64,000 nt of DNA from Bremerella sp. JC817 (GTDB taxonomy: Bacteria > Planctomycetota > Planctomycetia > Pirellulales > Pirellulaceae): positions 186,001-250,000 of the forward strand of contig NZ_JBFEFG010000266.1 in the NCBI RefSeq assembly GCF_040718835.1. The letters run 5' to 3'. Position 1 is the stretch's first letter. Each line of letters begins with the position of its first letter. Under the pieces are notes generated by a model. That model searched no databases. It saw only the letters and a program-made list of their open reading frames with translations, and had not been told where the DNA came from. The position numbers and the translations under genes were made by a program. Below, in pieces: positions 26,614 to 35,421 of the stretch.

Positions 26614-29600
26614 ATGGCCCAAATTTGGAGATCTGACGAACCTCGCCCACCGACCGTTTCCACCGAGGAAAAGGCCTGGCCGGTGTACACTGCGTACACG
26701 TTCTTCATGCTCTACTTCGGTGCGGCCAGCTATCTGTTGTTCGACTGGGAACACGAGCTGTGGTACTACAACGCCCAGACCTACATTCTGGCGGCTGCGG
26801 TTGCCTGGCTCGTCGGGCTGGCGATCATTCCGCTGCTTGATCTGGGCAGCGTGCGACGCGGGATTCAGCTTTCGATCGTGCTTAGCCTGGTGCTGCATCT
26901 GAGCATGTTTCTCGGCATGGTGGCGATTGATGTTGGTAATGTGAACGACACCGCGCTGAACGAGAACCGCGAGAAAAGCCCCAAGCGGCAGCCGGTGGTC
27001 ATCCCTGACTACAGCCCGGCCCAGATCAACGAAGATCGCGAATCGGAAAAAGAGTACGAACAGCCGATCGAAACCAAACAGGCCGAAGCGCAAGTCGACC
27101 CGCTGGAGCAGGAAAAGATCGAGCACGAACAGCCCAAGATGAAAGAAAACGACGTCTCGCAGGAAGAACTGCCGCGGGAAGTCGAACCAGAGAAGATTCA
27201 AAAGCGAGAGCAGCAAGTCGAGCAACCGAAGCAGGAATCGCTGAAAGAACTTCCTTCCGAACTTTCCAAGCAGTCGCGTGAAATGCAACGCGAATTGGAG
27301 CAAGCCCAGCAGATCGAAGTCCAGCAGCAAGAGGATCGCCAGGTCGAGCTATCCGCCGCCCAAGCGGCCGCTCAACGAGCCGCCCAGGCCCTGGAAATGC
27401 AGCGGCAGGAATCGAACATTCAAGATGCCGTGCAGCGCGCCACCGAAGTGCAGCGTCGAAGCACGGCCGCCGACATGCCGCAGCTTTCTCCTAGCCAGGC
27501 TCAAGAAATCCAGCGTCAGCAGATGCAAGCCAACAACCCGGCTCGCACCCAGGCCGATGCCATCGATGTCCAGCGAAACAATCCGCAGCGTGTTCGAGCC
27601 CAGGCCAATGCTGCCGATCTGGCCCGTCAGGAAGCCGCCAATCCGGCCAATCAGCCGCGGGCATCGGTTCAGTCCCCCACGTCGACGGCGATGGCCGCCA
27701 GCATGGCGTTAACGCGTAGCCAGCAGCAGAACGATCAGCAGATCGCGCCATCCGCTTCGAGTAACGATCTCGCTCGCAACGCCGCTTCCAGCAACATGCC
27801 GACGATTCGGACCAACATCAGTGAGAACCTTCCTCGACCGACGGTGGGGCAGGCCAACAGTTCGCAGCTTCGACCAGCCGCCGGATCGATCGCACGGCAA
27901 GATGTGGGTGGCGATGGCGTGGCGGCCAATGCCGTGAACCCTGGGCAACTTTGGGCGAAGCCAGCCACCGCGGCCCGAACGGCCGAGATGGTCGAACGTC
28001 ACGGGGCAACACGCAGTGCTGCCTCGCGTGACGAAGGGATCGTGACCAGCGATCTGTCGAATCCTTCGATCGGTCGCTCGCCGGCCACCGGAGCCCAGGC
28101 AATGGTCGGCCCTAGCTCGCGGATCGAATTCCAGGGACCAGCCAACGGTAATCAAGCGGCCGCCAATGCCGACGCATTGGCTTCCGGTCAGTTCTCGACT
28201 CCTTCGATGAACATTGGCAAAGCCACCGGCAACGCGAACGATGAGTACGGCAACGGTCAGGTCGGTGCTGCCGATGTTGGTTCGCCGGGAGCGAACGTTG
28301 GGACCGATTTCTCGGCCCTCTCGCGCGGGACCGGAAACCGCGGCAACGATGGTGAATCGCTGGCCGAAATGGCTTCTGGAACCCAGGGCCTGCCCAGTGG
28401 ACGAGGAAGAACGCCTGCTGCCGGGCCGATGGTCGGAACGCAAGCGAGTGCGGAAGGTATCCCTGGCGGAGCTGGTGGCGGCATGCCTGCTGGCGGTGGC
28501 GATCTGGTGGGGAACTTGCCAGGCATTGGCAATGTGCCGGAGATCCGACGGCGTGACCTCGGCGGACCTGCCATGCCATCGGGACGCCCAGGCGTGAACG
28601 ACTTGGCCGGGGCTCCGATCGGAACGTCGGCCCAGCCAGGATTCATCGGACGTCGCCGAACAAGCGACGCTCCACAAATCACCACGAATATGGCCAACCT
28701 TCCGGTGCGTTCGCCCGGTCGACGAGGTCCGCTGCTAAGTACCAAAGCGGCGGTTCCTACCGAAGCCTTCAGCCGCCGAGCGATGCGAAAAGGGGGCGGG
28801 GCAGGGGACGGAGCAGTCCGACCTAGCCGCGAAACGGAAGAAGCAATCGAACGTGGCTTAGCCTTCCTGGCACGACATCAATCGGCCGACGGACGGTGGA
28901 GCTTGCGTGGCTTCGCAGCCGTTCACCCTGAGAACTTCCCGATTTATCAGGATGAACTGGCGACCTTGAATTCTGACACCGCCGCAACTGGGCTGGCACT
29001 GTTGGCGTTTCTCGGCGCTGGCTACGATCACCTGAGCGACAAGTACGAAGACGAAGTTCGCAATGGTGTGATGTTCCTGGTCGAAAATCAAAAGCCCAAC
29101 GGCGACTTATACATCGAAATGGATGCCGCGTCGAACTCGAGTTGCCGGCTCTACAGCCATGCGATCGCGGCTTTGTCGCTCTGCGAAGCGTACGGGATGA
29201 CGCAGGACGAGAACTTACGTGTCGCCGCGCAGAAGTCACTCGACTTCATTGAAGCGTCGCAAGATCGGCAGCTTGGCGGCTGGCGATATACGCCAGGACA
29301 TGGCACCGATACCTCGGTAACCGGCTGGATGACCTTGGCGCTCAAGAGTGGTCAACTGGCAGGCCTGCGGGTCGATCCTGGCACGTTCGATGGCATTCGC
29401 CGCTGGCTGGCTTCGGCCGAATCACGACGCAATGGCCGAGCGGTTTATGTTTACAATCCGCATGCCCCGGACAACGATCAACAGCGACATGGACGTGTGC
29501 CGACGCAGACCATGACGGCGGTTGGGGCGTTGATTCAGCTTTATTTGGGTAATCGTCGTGATAGCCGCATCTTGCAAGACAGTGCCGACTATTTGAAAGA

Positions 29601-29904
29601 GAACCTGCCGGCGATTGGGACGCCTCAGATGCCGTTGCGGGATACGTATTACTGGTACTACGCCACCCAGGTTATGTTCCACATGCGGGGCGAGCACTGG
29701 GAAGCATGGGACAGCAAGCTGCATGTCATGCTAGAGCAAACCCAGGAACTGGAAGGCCCCACGGCCGGAAGCTGGGATCCCAAAGGACAGGTACCTGATC
29801 GGTGGGGTGGCTTCGCCGGTCGCATCTATGTGACGACGATGAACCTGCTCTCGCTGGAAGTCTATCACCGTCATCTGCCAATTTACGACGACGTGGCTAA
29901 CTAG
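26614..29904 (+). CDS. TolA-shaped membrane protein with C-terminal terpene-cyclase-like toroid
   Basis: 1096 residues. Seen in order: three hydrophobic segments (~26-47, 54-74, 82-106); a Glu/Lys/Gln-rich stretch (~125-310) with heptad-like blocks such as EREAEE-style and QREMQRELEQAQQIEVQQQ that should be a long coiled coil; a ~420-residue Ala/Asn/Gly/Pro/Arg low-complexity linker; and, from ~740 to the end, an alpha/alpha-toroid like squalene cyclase or prenyltransferase repeats (AIERGLAFLARHQSADGRW, DTAATGLALLAFL, GVMFLVENQKPNGD, LGGWRYTPGHGTDTSVTGW). The catalytic DXDD motif of hopene cyclases is replaced by NSDT, so catalysis is unlikely. Placed after ExbB/ExbD genes it may be the moved partner, as TolA or TonB are. 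Confidence 0.8.
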   Translation: MAQIWRSDEPRPPTVSTEEKAWPVYTAYTFFMLYFGAASYLLFDWEHELWYYNAQTYILAAAVAWLVGLAIIPLLDLGSVRRGIQLSIVLSLVLHLSMFLGMVAIDVGNVNDTALNENREKSPKRQPVVIPDYSPAQINEDRESEKEYEQPIETKQAEAQVDPLEQEKIEHEQPKMKENDVSQEELPREVEPEKIQKREQQVEQPKQESLKELPSELSKQSREMQRELEQAQQIEVQQQEDRQVELSAAQAAAQRAAQALEMQRQESNIQDAVQRATEVQRRSTAADMPQLSPSQAQEIQRQQMQANNPARTQADAIDVQRNNPQRVRAQANAADLARQEAANPANQPRASVQSPTSTAMAASMALTRSQQQNDQQIAPSASSNDLARNAASSNMPTIRTNISENLPRPTVGQANSSQLRPAAGSIARQDVGGDGVAANAVNPGQLWAKPATAARTAEMVERHGATRSAASRDEGIVTSDLSNPSIGRSPATGAQAMVGPSSRIEFQGPANGNQAAANADALASGQFSTPSMNIGKATGNANDEYGNGQVGAADVGSPGANVGTDFSALSRGTGNRGNDGESLAEMASGTQGLPSGRGRTPAAGPMVGTQASAEGIPGGAGGGMPAGGGDLVGNLPGIGNVPEIRRRDLGGPAMPSGRPGVNDLAGAPIGTSAQPGFIGRRRTSDAPQITTNMANLPVRSPGRRGPLLSTKAAVPTEAFSRRAMRKGGGAGDGAVRPSRETEEAIERGLAFLARHQSADGRWSLRGFAAVHPENFPIYQDELATLNSDTAATGLALLAFLGAGYDHLSDKYEDEVRNGVMFLVENQKPNGDLYIEMDAASNSSCRLYSHAIAALSLCEAYGMTQDENLRVAAQKSLDFIEASQDRQLGGWRYTPGHGTDTSVTGWMTLALKSGQLAGLRVDPGTFDGIRRWLASAESRRNGRAVYVYNPHAPDNDQQRHGRVPTQTMTAVGALIQLYLGNRRDSRILQDSADYLKENLPAIGTPQMPLRDTYYWYYATQVMFHMRGEHWEAWDSKLHVMLEQTQELEGPTAGSWDPKGQVPDRWGGFAGRIYVTTMNLLSLEVYHRHLPIYDDVAN

Positions 29905-29960
29905 GCCGACGTCGTCCAGAAGCTTTCGGGTCGACAACTCTGCCGAGATCGAGCGGCAGG

Positions 29961-30212
29961 TTAGGCTTCGCTCGACGAATGTTCGTCAATCAGGCCGATC
30001 AGCTTGTTACGGCCCTGCTCAAAGAAGAACAGCTTGTTCTCGCGGGCCAACCAGCCGACTGCTTGCAGGACGATGTCTTTCTTTTCGCCCACTTCTTTGG
30101 TCAGCTTGGTAATGGTGACAGGACCTTCGGTGGCAAGATACGACCAGACCAGCCCCGAGGTTTCCCCGATTTTCTGCATCGTATCGTCGTGGAGATCGGT
30201 GGAAATCGACAT
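29961..30212 (-). CDS. Winged-helix protein, DUF2582 type
   Basis: 83 residues. GETSGLVWSYLATEGPVTITKLTKEVGEKKDIVLQAVGWL fits the winged-helix-like DUF2582 family: a short HTH (TKLTKEV) with the typical ALGWLARE-like segment, here AVGWLARENKLFFFEQ. These small proteins are conserved in many phyla; DNA binding is assumed from fold only. It lies 56 bases from the stop of the convergent TolA-shaped gene and 93 bases after the next gene upstream, with which it may be co-transcribed. Confidence 0.75.
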   Translation of the reverse strand: MSISTDLHDDTMQKIGETSGLVWSYLATEGPVTITKLTKEVGEKKDIVLQAVGWLARENKLFFFEQGRNKLIGLIDEHSSSEA

Positions 30213-30305
30213 CGAGAGGCTCTCCTCAGTTGAGAATCGTAGATGTAAGGATCCGCCAACAGAGTCGATTATAGTTAACCCAAAGGTGCGATTTCCAGTA
30301 TTCGC

Positions 30306-30731
30306 CTACGAACGAATCAGGTCGTAAGTGATCGCGTTGAAGACCGGATCGAGATCTTCAAATTCGCGATCTTCCCCCTGATAAAGGATCACACACGGAC
30401 GTACGCCTAGCATAAGGGCGCGGATCTTGGCCTGGACCAGGAAGTCGAGGCAGTAGAAGTTCAGATCGCAGCCGATCAGATCGACATCGTCCAGCTTTTG
30501 CGTGGCTGGGACCGACTCGAAATCGGTGTATTCTTCGCTCAACGCATCGCGAACCGCGTCGACCAGGGCTTCCAGTTCAGTGCCTGGTTCATAGATCATC
30601 AGCGTCCAGAAGGCTTCGGTCGGGCTATGAACCGACACACTGCGCGGCCAGGCGTTGGTTTGATCTTCGGTGACTCGCCAGTTTTCTGGGTACGAAAACT
30701 TGACGCCCAAATTGTCGTAAGTGGCAACCAC
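30306..30731 (-). CDS. Conserved protein of unknown function (DUF1795/PsbP-like fold possible)
   Basis: 141 residues, no signal peptide or membrane segment. Begins YDNLGVKFSYPENWRVTED, the start pattern of DUF1795/DcrB-like and PsbP-like domains (short beta-hairpin, Tyr-Pro-x-x-Trp), and continues as alternating strands and helices to AITYDLIRS. The Cys residues at DLIGCDLNFYCLDF are not obviously metal ligands. Function unknown. Confidence 0.6.
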   Translation of the reverse strand: MVATYDNLGVKFSYPENWRVTEDQTNAWPRSVSVHSPTEAFWTLMIYEPGTELEALVDAVRDALSEEYTDFESVPATQKLDDVDLIGCDLNFYCLDFLVQAKIRALMLGVRPCVILYQGEDREFEDLDPVFNAITYDLIRS

Positions 30732-30934
30732 GGCAGCCTTCGATGCGTAAGAGGGGGTGACCAGGGCATGCTGCCTTGGCGGTAACTGTTCTATTTCCCG
30801 TATTTTAACGCGTTCGGCCTATTTGCCTATCGGCGGTTGAGCCAGACTGCCGAGCCTGATCTAGGACGAACGGAGGCAGTTTGGTAGTCTCTGCCAGTTG
30901 GTCCAAAGCAGCGAACGGAATCGCTGGAAGCTTT

Positions 30935-31876
30935 ATGATCTCGAAGCCATCCTCGCAGGAAGCACGCCCTGGTGCATTTCGCGGAAGCGAAATCGTCCTG
31001 GGACTTTGTATGCTAGCACTGCTGAGTGGATGTAGCACCTTCAGCCAGGCCAAGGCTTCTCACGACCGGGTCGTGCAAGCACGGCAGCTTACCCAGCGTG
31101 GTGTCCAAGCGATGCACCGCGACGACTGGGAGAACGCCGAGAAGTATCTGGCGGAAGCGAAGCAGAACGCCCCTTACGATTTGCAGGCCCGCGTTCACTA
31201 TGCTGAGACCCTCTGGAAGACCGGCAAGCAGGCCGAAGCCATCAAAGAAATCGAAAACACGCTTCCTCTCGCCAACGACGATCCGACGCTCCATGCTCGA
31301 CTGGGCCGAATGTATCTCGACTCCGGCGAACCGACCCGAGCCCACATCGCGGCCAACAAGTCGATCGAATGCGATCCGAAGCATGCCCCGGCCTGGCAAC
31401 TTCAAGGCGACCTCGCTTTACTGCGTGGGGACCTCGACGGCGCGAAGCTTTCCTACATTCGAGCTGCCACGCATAGCGAGGGGCCTGATCGCGATGTGCA
31501 GCTCAAGTTAGCGTCGACCTATCGCCGCCTCGGACAGCCAGGGCAATCGCTGGCATGCATCTCTTTGGTCGAACAGATTGAATTCGGGCAGCGTTTGCCA
31601 AGCGAAGTCGGCATCGAACAGGCCCTCGCCTATCGAGACCTTGGACGGAATCTTGAAGCCGCTGACACTTTGGCCGAGATCGCCGATGGCACGCCTTTGC
31701 CGGCCGACCTGTTGTGTGTCTGGGCGGAATGCGAACTGGCCGCTGGTCGTCTGGCCCGAGCCGAGTACGCGGCGAACCAGGCTCTGCAAACCGACCCGCA
31801 ATACGCCCCAGCGATTCAGTTGGTCGGCCAGATGCCAGCCTATCGGCAGCAAGCCCAACAGGCGATGCGGCGCTAA
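30935..31876 (+). CDS. TPR lipoprotein
   Basis: 313 residues from ATG 30935 with GGAAG just upstream; an in-frame start at 30881 would bury the signal. Lipoprotein signal: hydrophobic IVLGLCMLALLSGC with lipobox LSGC (Cys33). Residues ~60-300 are about seven tetratricopeptide repeats, for example MHRDDWENAEKYLAEAKQNAP, LARLGRMYLDSGEP-like and AWQLQGDLALLRGDLDGAKLSY. Should be anchored to a membrane by lipid and act as a protein-binding scaffold. Nothing in the neighbours specifies the partner; the 231 bases after it hold no gene. Confidence 0.8.
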   Translation: MISKPSSQEARPGAFRGSEIVLGLCMLALLSGCSTFSQAKASHDRVVQARQLTQRGVQAMHRDDWENAEKYLAEAKQNAPYDLQARVHYAETLWKTGKQAEAIKEIENTLPLANDDPTLHARLGRMYLDSGEPTRAHIAANKSIECDPKHAPAWQLQGDLALLRGDLDGAKLSYIRAATHSEGPDRDVQLKLASTYRRLGQPGQSLACISLVEQIEFGQRLPSEVGIEQALAYRDLGRNLEAADTLAEIADGTPLPADLLCVWAECELAAGRLARAEYAANQALQTDPQYAPAIQLVGQMPAYRQQAQQAMRR

Positions 31877-32107
31877 AAGCGCTGCTAGGTTGGAGTGAGT
31901 CGAACTTGCGCCATTTCCGCTTTGCCTTGCTGAAGGCTAACGGTTATATCGATTATGCAGGTTAGGAAATCGGTGACCCCCGCATTGCATGTCGTGTCGG
32001 AACATGGACGTTTGACATGGCGGACGAGCAATCTAGGTTTTTCAAGACCAGCCCCGGAAATAGCTTCCGAGCACGCCTAGACAAACGACAGATAGTCGGA
32101 GATGTCC

Positions 32108-32350
32108 ATGATGAACCAAACTGCCACTGTGACGACCGCTCCCTTTGTCGATCGACGTAGCACTCGACCGCCAGCAGAAACGCCGGTGTTCGAACGCCGT
32201 CAGTTCACCAATAGCCACGAGGGGTTGTCGCCGAAAGCTCAAGAGTTGGCATTGGCCATCGATCAGTACAAGCTTCGCAATCGTCGTCGGTTCATCACGT
32301 ACGAAGAAATGTACGAGATCATCACTTCACTGGGTTACACCCAGTCGTAA
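32108..32350 (+). CDS. Small conserved-type protein, unknown function
   Basis: 80 residues from ATG 32108, chosen because GGAG ends 6 bases upstream; ATG 32102 and 32111 are in the same frame. The first ~40 residues are disordered-looking; the second half is a dense helical block ending AIDQYKLRNRRRFITYEEMYEIITSLGYTQS, which has the feel of a short conserved interaction motif. A 7-bp inverted repeat (32349-32369) follows the stop. No known domain recognised. Confidence 0.55.
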   Translation: MMNQTATVTTAPFVDRRSTRPPAETPVFERRQFTNSHEGLSPKAQELALAIDQYKLRNRRRFITYEEMYEIITSLGYTQS

Positions 32351-32379
32351 GCGACATAAGACGTCGCTTGGAGAAGTCG

Positions 32380-33456
32380 CTATTCGGCGCTGCTGGTCGG
32401 CGCCGTTTCGGGGATGTCGTAATCCTGCAATTCTGAAGCGCAGGTAAAGCACTTCCATTTCTCTTCGGGTACCCGGCGAAATGCTTTGGCGAATCGCTGT
32501 GGAGACGACTTCTTGCCTCCCAGATCGCGAATGAAGATCCGTGCGACCTGGTCCGGATATTTGCGAGCCATTGCCCCGTAGGTCTCAGGGTCTTTCTCGC
32601 CAGAGTCACCCACCATCACAAACTTGCGGCCTGGGAAGGTCTTCAGCAGTTGCTTGATCGCCTTGCGCTTGCCCCAACGGCGGGCAATGAAAAGCTGCAG
32701 CACGGTTGGGTCTCGGAAACGGACGCTCTTCATGTGGAACGATCCCTCCGGCAGGCCTTTCTCGCGGAAAAGATCGGACAGCGGCTCGAACAATTGCCAC
32801 GGGCTGCTGGTCACGTAATGGAACGCGGCGCCTTGCTCTTCCCACTTCTGGTACAGCTCGACCATGCCTGGCACGGTGGCGAACTCGTGCAGGAAGGTAT
32901 TGGCTAGCATGTCTTTGCGGGTCGAGACTTCGGTATGTTTTACGGTGTCGTCAATATCGGAGATAACCGAGACACCTTGGTCGTCGATCAATCGGACGAG
33001 GCCTTCCAGCGGGGTGGCCACATCATGCTTCGAGTGGATCGCATACCGCACATGACGGGTCGCTCCAAGGGTCATGGCCAGCGTGTCGACGTCTTCCTTG
33101 GGGATGAAGATATTCCCCCGGAACTGACCATTCTTCTTGGTCTTATCGCGCAGCTGATAGACCTTATCCCCAATCTTCACGGCGATCTGCTTGCCGCCAT
33201 GTTGATAGACGGTGAAGCCAAGGATCCGCTGGCGAAAGATGCTGGTCTCGAGCTGTTCCTGGTTCGCCCCCATCATACGGGCCAGCAGGCGGATCATGAT
33301 TTTGCGCGCAAGATTCTCGGGAACCGCCTCGAAGACCGTTCCATGCACCTGCAAAATCCAGCCGCTCTCGTCCGGCGCCGGATAGGCATACGAAGGATAG
33401 AGCACAACGCGCTCGTTGTCCTTCAAGTTGCTGAGGGCAGTCTCATCGGGAACCAT
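32380..33456 (-). CDS. App1-type phosphatase-domain protein (DUF2183)
   Basis: 358 residues from ATG 33456; the frame is open to 33546 but the extra part looks non-conserved. Contains the HAD-like motif VISDIDDTVKHTEV (DxDxT at 167-171), SSPWQLFEPLSDLF, FHMKSVRF and KFVMVGDSGEKDPETY, the order found in the catalytic domain of yeast App1 phosphatidate phosphatase. The N-terminal ~150 residues form a beta-rich domain with LYPSYAYP. Likely dephosphorylates phosphatidate or a related lipid; bacterial substrates are not known. No signal peptide. The C-terminus has Cys-x-x-Cys (CFTC). Confidence 0.85.
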   Translation of the reverse strand: MVPDETALSNLKDNERVVLYPSYAYPAPDESGWILQVHGTVFEAVPENLARKIMIRLLARMMGANQEQLETSIFRQRILGFTVYQHGGKQIAVKIGDKVYQLRDKTKKNGQFRGNIFIPKEDVDTLAMTLGATRHVRYAIHSKHDVATPLEGLVRLIDDQGVSVISDIDDTVKHTEVSTRKDMLANTFLHEFATVPGMVELYQKWEEQGAAFHYVTSSPWQLFEPLSDLFREKGLPEGSFHMKSVRFRDPTVLQLFIARRWGKRKAIKQLLKTFPGRKFVMVGDSGEKDPETYGAMARKYPDQVARIFIRDLGGKKSSPQRFAKAFRRVPEEKWKCFTCASELQDYDIPETAPTSSAE

Positions 33457-33794
33457 GCGCTGCCTACGAAGGACCTCCTGACCGAACCAGAAAACAAAGC
33501 TACTTTCCCTCGCAAATGGTCCAAAGGCCATGTGCGGAAATCCCATAAGCCTGGCGAGGGGGATTGGCCATGACGTATTCTACTCCATTCGAGGCATCCC
33601 TTGCAGCGATCTCTGAGAGATTCTTTGCCATTGAGACCGCATTCATCTTCTCAATTTCCTGCGATCTATTTCTTCTAGGTGGTGATCGACGCCGAAGACT
33701 ACGGTGATATGGGGGTTGGGTTGGGAAGTCCTACGGGTTTGGTTATATTTCCCAGTAGCTCCCTTTTTCCCGCCTTTCATGCCTTCCTCGACCA
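33457..33794. other. 338-base divergent intergenic region with a plausible promoter for the YeiH-family gene
   Basis: Between the App1-type gene (minus) and the YeiH-family gene (plus). On the plus strand TTGGGA (33721-33726), 17 bases, TATATT (33744-33749) would start a transcript near 33756. The rest holds no gene that I can support. Confidence 0.4.
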
Positions 33795-35219
33795 ATGCCC
33801 GCCATGAACGACTCGGATACCGCCGTAGAACCCGTTAGCGTCAAACCAGGCCTCACCGAGGATGTGATCGCCATTATTGTCGGTATCTTGCTGCTGGCCA
33901 TGTGCTTTACGGCCGCCATGGTCATGGGCAAACCGAAGGTGGAAGGGGACCAGGTCACCGCTATCACCAGCCCGCTGAAGGGTTGGGTCGACAAGCCCGG
34001 CGGATGGAAGGCGAACCCCGTCGAGTCCTTTGTGGGGACGGCCGAGAAGCCGAAGACGACCTGGCCAGGCATGTTGGGCGCGATGTTGATCCTGGGAGTC
34101 TTCATGACCGCCATAGCCCCAGTGATGCGACCATTCGCCAAGCCAGGAGCCTTTATTGGTGGCTTCCTTATTCTGTTTGCGCTGGCGGCGCTCTCTTACC
34201 TGTTGGCGGGACAGGCAACCATTAAGAATTACAACCTCGAGTACGCGCTATGGGCGCTGCTGGTCGGATTGATCATCGGCAACACCATCGGCAAGTCGGC
34301 ATTTGGCTCCATGGGCGAGGCCGCCATGCGTACCGAGCTGTACATTAAGACAGGCCTCGTGCTGTTGGGGGCCGAAGTGCTCTTCAGCCGCCTGATGGAA
34401 CTTGGCATGCCAGGGATCATGATTGCCTGGGTGGTGACACCGATCGTGCTGATCTCGACCTTCTGGTTTGGCCAACGCGTGCTGAAGATGAAATCGGCTT
34501 CGCTGAACATGACTATCTCGGCCGATATGTCGGTGTGTGGTGTCTCGGCGGCGATCGCGACCGCCGCGGCATGTAACGCCAAGAAGGAAGAGCTCTCGGT
34601 CGCGATTGGTCTCTCGCTCTGCTTCACGGCCGCGATGATGGTGGTGATGCCACCGTTGATTGAAGTGATGGGACTTGATCAGGTGGTCGGTGGGGCTTGG
34701 ATTGGTGGCACGATCGATGCAACCGGGGCCGTTGCCGTGGCAGGTGGTTTGCTCGGCGAGACCGCCCTGGAAGTTGCCGCGACGGTGAAAATGATTCAGA
34801 ACATCTTGATTGGCGTCATAGCCTTCGGGGTGGCTGCTTACTGGACGACTCGTGTGGAAACCGAAGGGGGCGAAGCTCCTAAGATCGGCCTCGGCGAAAT
34901 CTGGAAACGCTTCCCCAAGTTCGTGCTCGGCTTCGTCGCGGCGTCGATTATCGCTTCGGTTCTTTACGCGTCCTCGGATCAAGGCGAGATGCTCGTCGGA
35001 GCGACCACGTCGGTTACCAAAGGACTGCGAGGCTGGTTGTTCTGCCTGGCATTTGTTTGCATTGGTATCGACTTAAACTTCCGTCAGTTGGCCCATCAAT
35101 TTCATGGTGGCAAACCGCTGGTACTGTACGTTTGCGGTCAAACTTTGAATCTGATTCTGACCCTGGCAATGGCTTATTTTGCGTTTAAGATTGTCTTCCC
35201 AGAGGCTGCCGGTGGCTAA
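33795..35219 (+). CDS. YeiH/UPF0324 family putative sulfate exporter
   Basis: 474 residues; ATG 33795 or 33804, neither with a strong ribosome-binding site. Ten or more hydrophobic segments. LTEDVIAIIVGILLLAMCF at the start, YALWALLVGLIIGNTIG, LYIKTGLVLLGAEVLFSRL, ADMSVCGVSAAIATAAACNAKKEELSVAIGLSLCFTA and GGTIDATGAVAVAGGLLGE match the Cons_hypoth698 (YeiH) family of membrane proteins, often labelled sulfate exporter. Compared with E. coli YeiH (~350 residues) there is an N-terminal insert of ~70 residues between the first two segments that looks soluble and Pro-rich. The following small gene overlaps its end by 8 bases. Confidence 0.85.
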   Translation: MPAMNDSDTAVEPVSVKPGLTEDVIAIIVGILLLAMCFTAAMVMGKPKVEGDQVTAITSPLKGWVDKPGGWKANPVESFVGTAEKPKTTWPGMLGAMLILGVFMTAIAPVMRPFAKPGAFIGGFLILFALAALSYLLAGQATIKNYNLEYALWALLVGLIIGNTIGKSAFGSMGEAAMRTELYIKTGLVLLGAEVLFSRLMELGMPGIMIAWVVTPIVLISTFWFGQRVLKMKSASLNMTISADMSVCGVSAAIATAAACNAKKEELSVAIGLSLCFTAAMMVVMPPLIEVMGLDQVVGGAWIGGTIDATGAVAVAGGLLGETALEVAATVKMIQNILIGVIAFGVAAYWTTRVETEGGEAPKIGLGEIWKRFPKFVLGFVAASIIASVLYASSDQGEMLVGATTSVTKGLRGWLFCLAFVCIGIDLNFRQLAHQFHGGKPLVLYVCGQTLNLILTLAMAYFAFKIVFPEAAGG

Positions 35220-35415
35220 GGAAAGTAACTACCGAGGTTGGGTCGCTTTGGCCGCGATCACGTTGGTGATGGCAGGCATCTGGGGGATCGTCTTGCCCCG
35301 GGTCGCCCAGACCAAGGTCGTTCAAGAGCGAGAAGCTTTCCTCGAAGCCCACCGCATCAATCCGGCCGCGATGTTCTATACCGAACTCGAGTGCCTGGAC
35401 GATTCGCAGAAGTAA
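35212..35415 (+). CDS. Small single-TM membrane protein overlapping the YeiH-family gene
   Basis: 67 residues from GTG 35212, which overlaps the upstream stop (taa at 35217-35219) by 8 bases and has AGAGG 8 bases before it. One membrane helix (WVALAAITLVMAGIWGIVLP) near residues 9-28 followed by a ~38-residue charged tail. The tight overlap points to translational coupling with the exporter and perhaps a role as a small accessory subunit. Confidence 0.6.
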   Translation: MAKESNYRGWVALAAITLVMAGIWGIVLPRVAQTKVVQEREAFLEAHRINPAAMFYTELECLDDSQK

Positions 35416-35421
35416 CGTCGT

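Noticed and set aside
32349..32369. Inverted repeat AAGCGAC/GTCGCTT after the small protein gene
   Set aside because: No T run on either strand; too weak to call a terminator.
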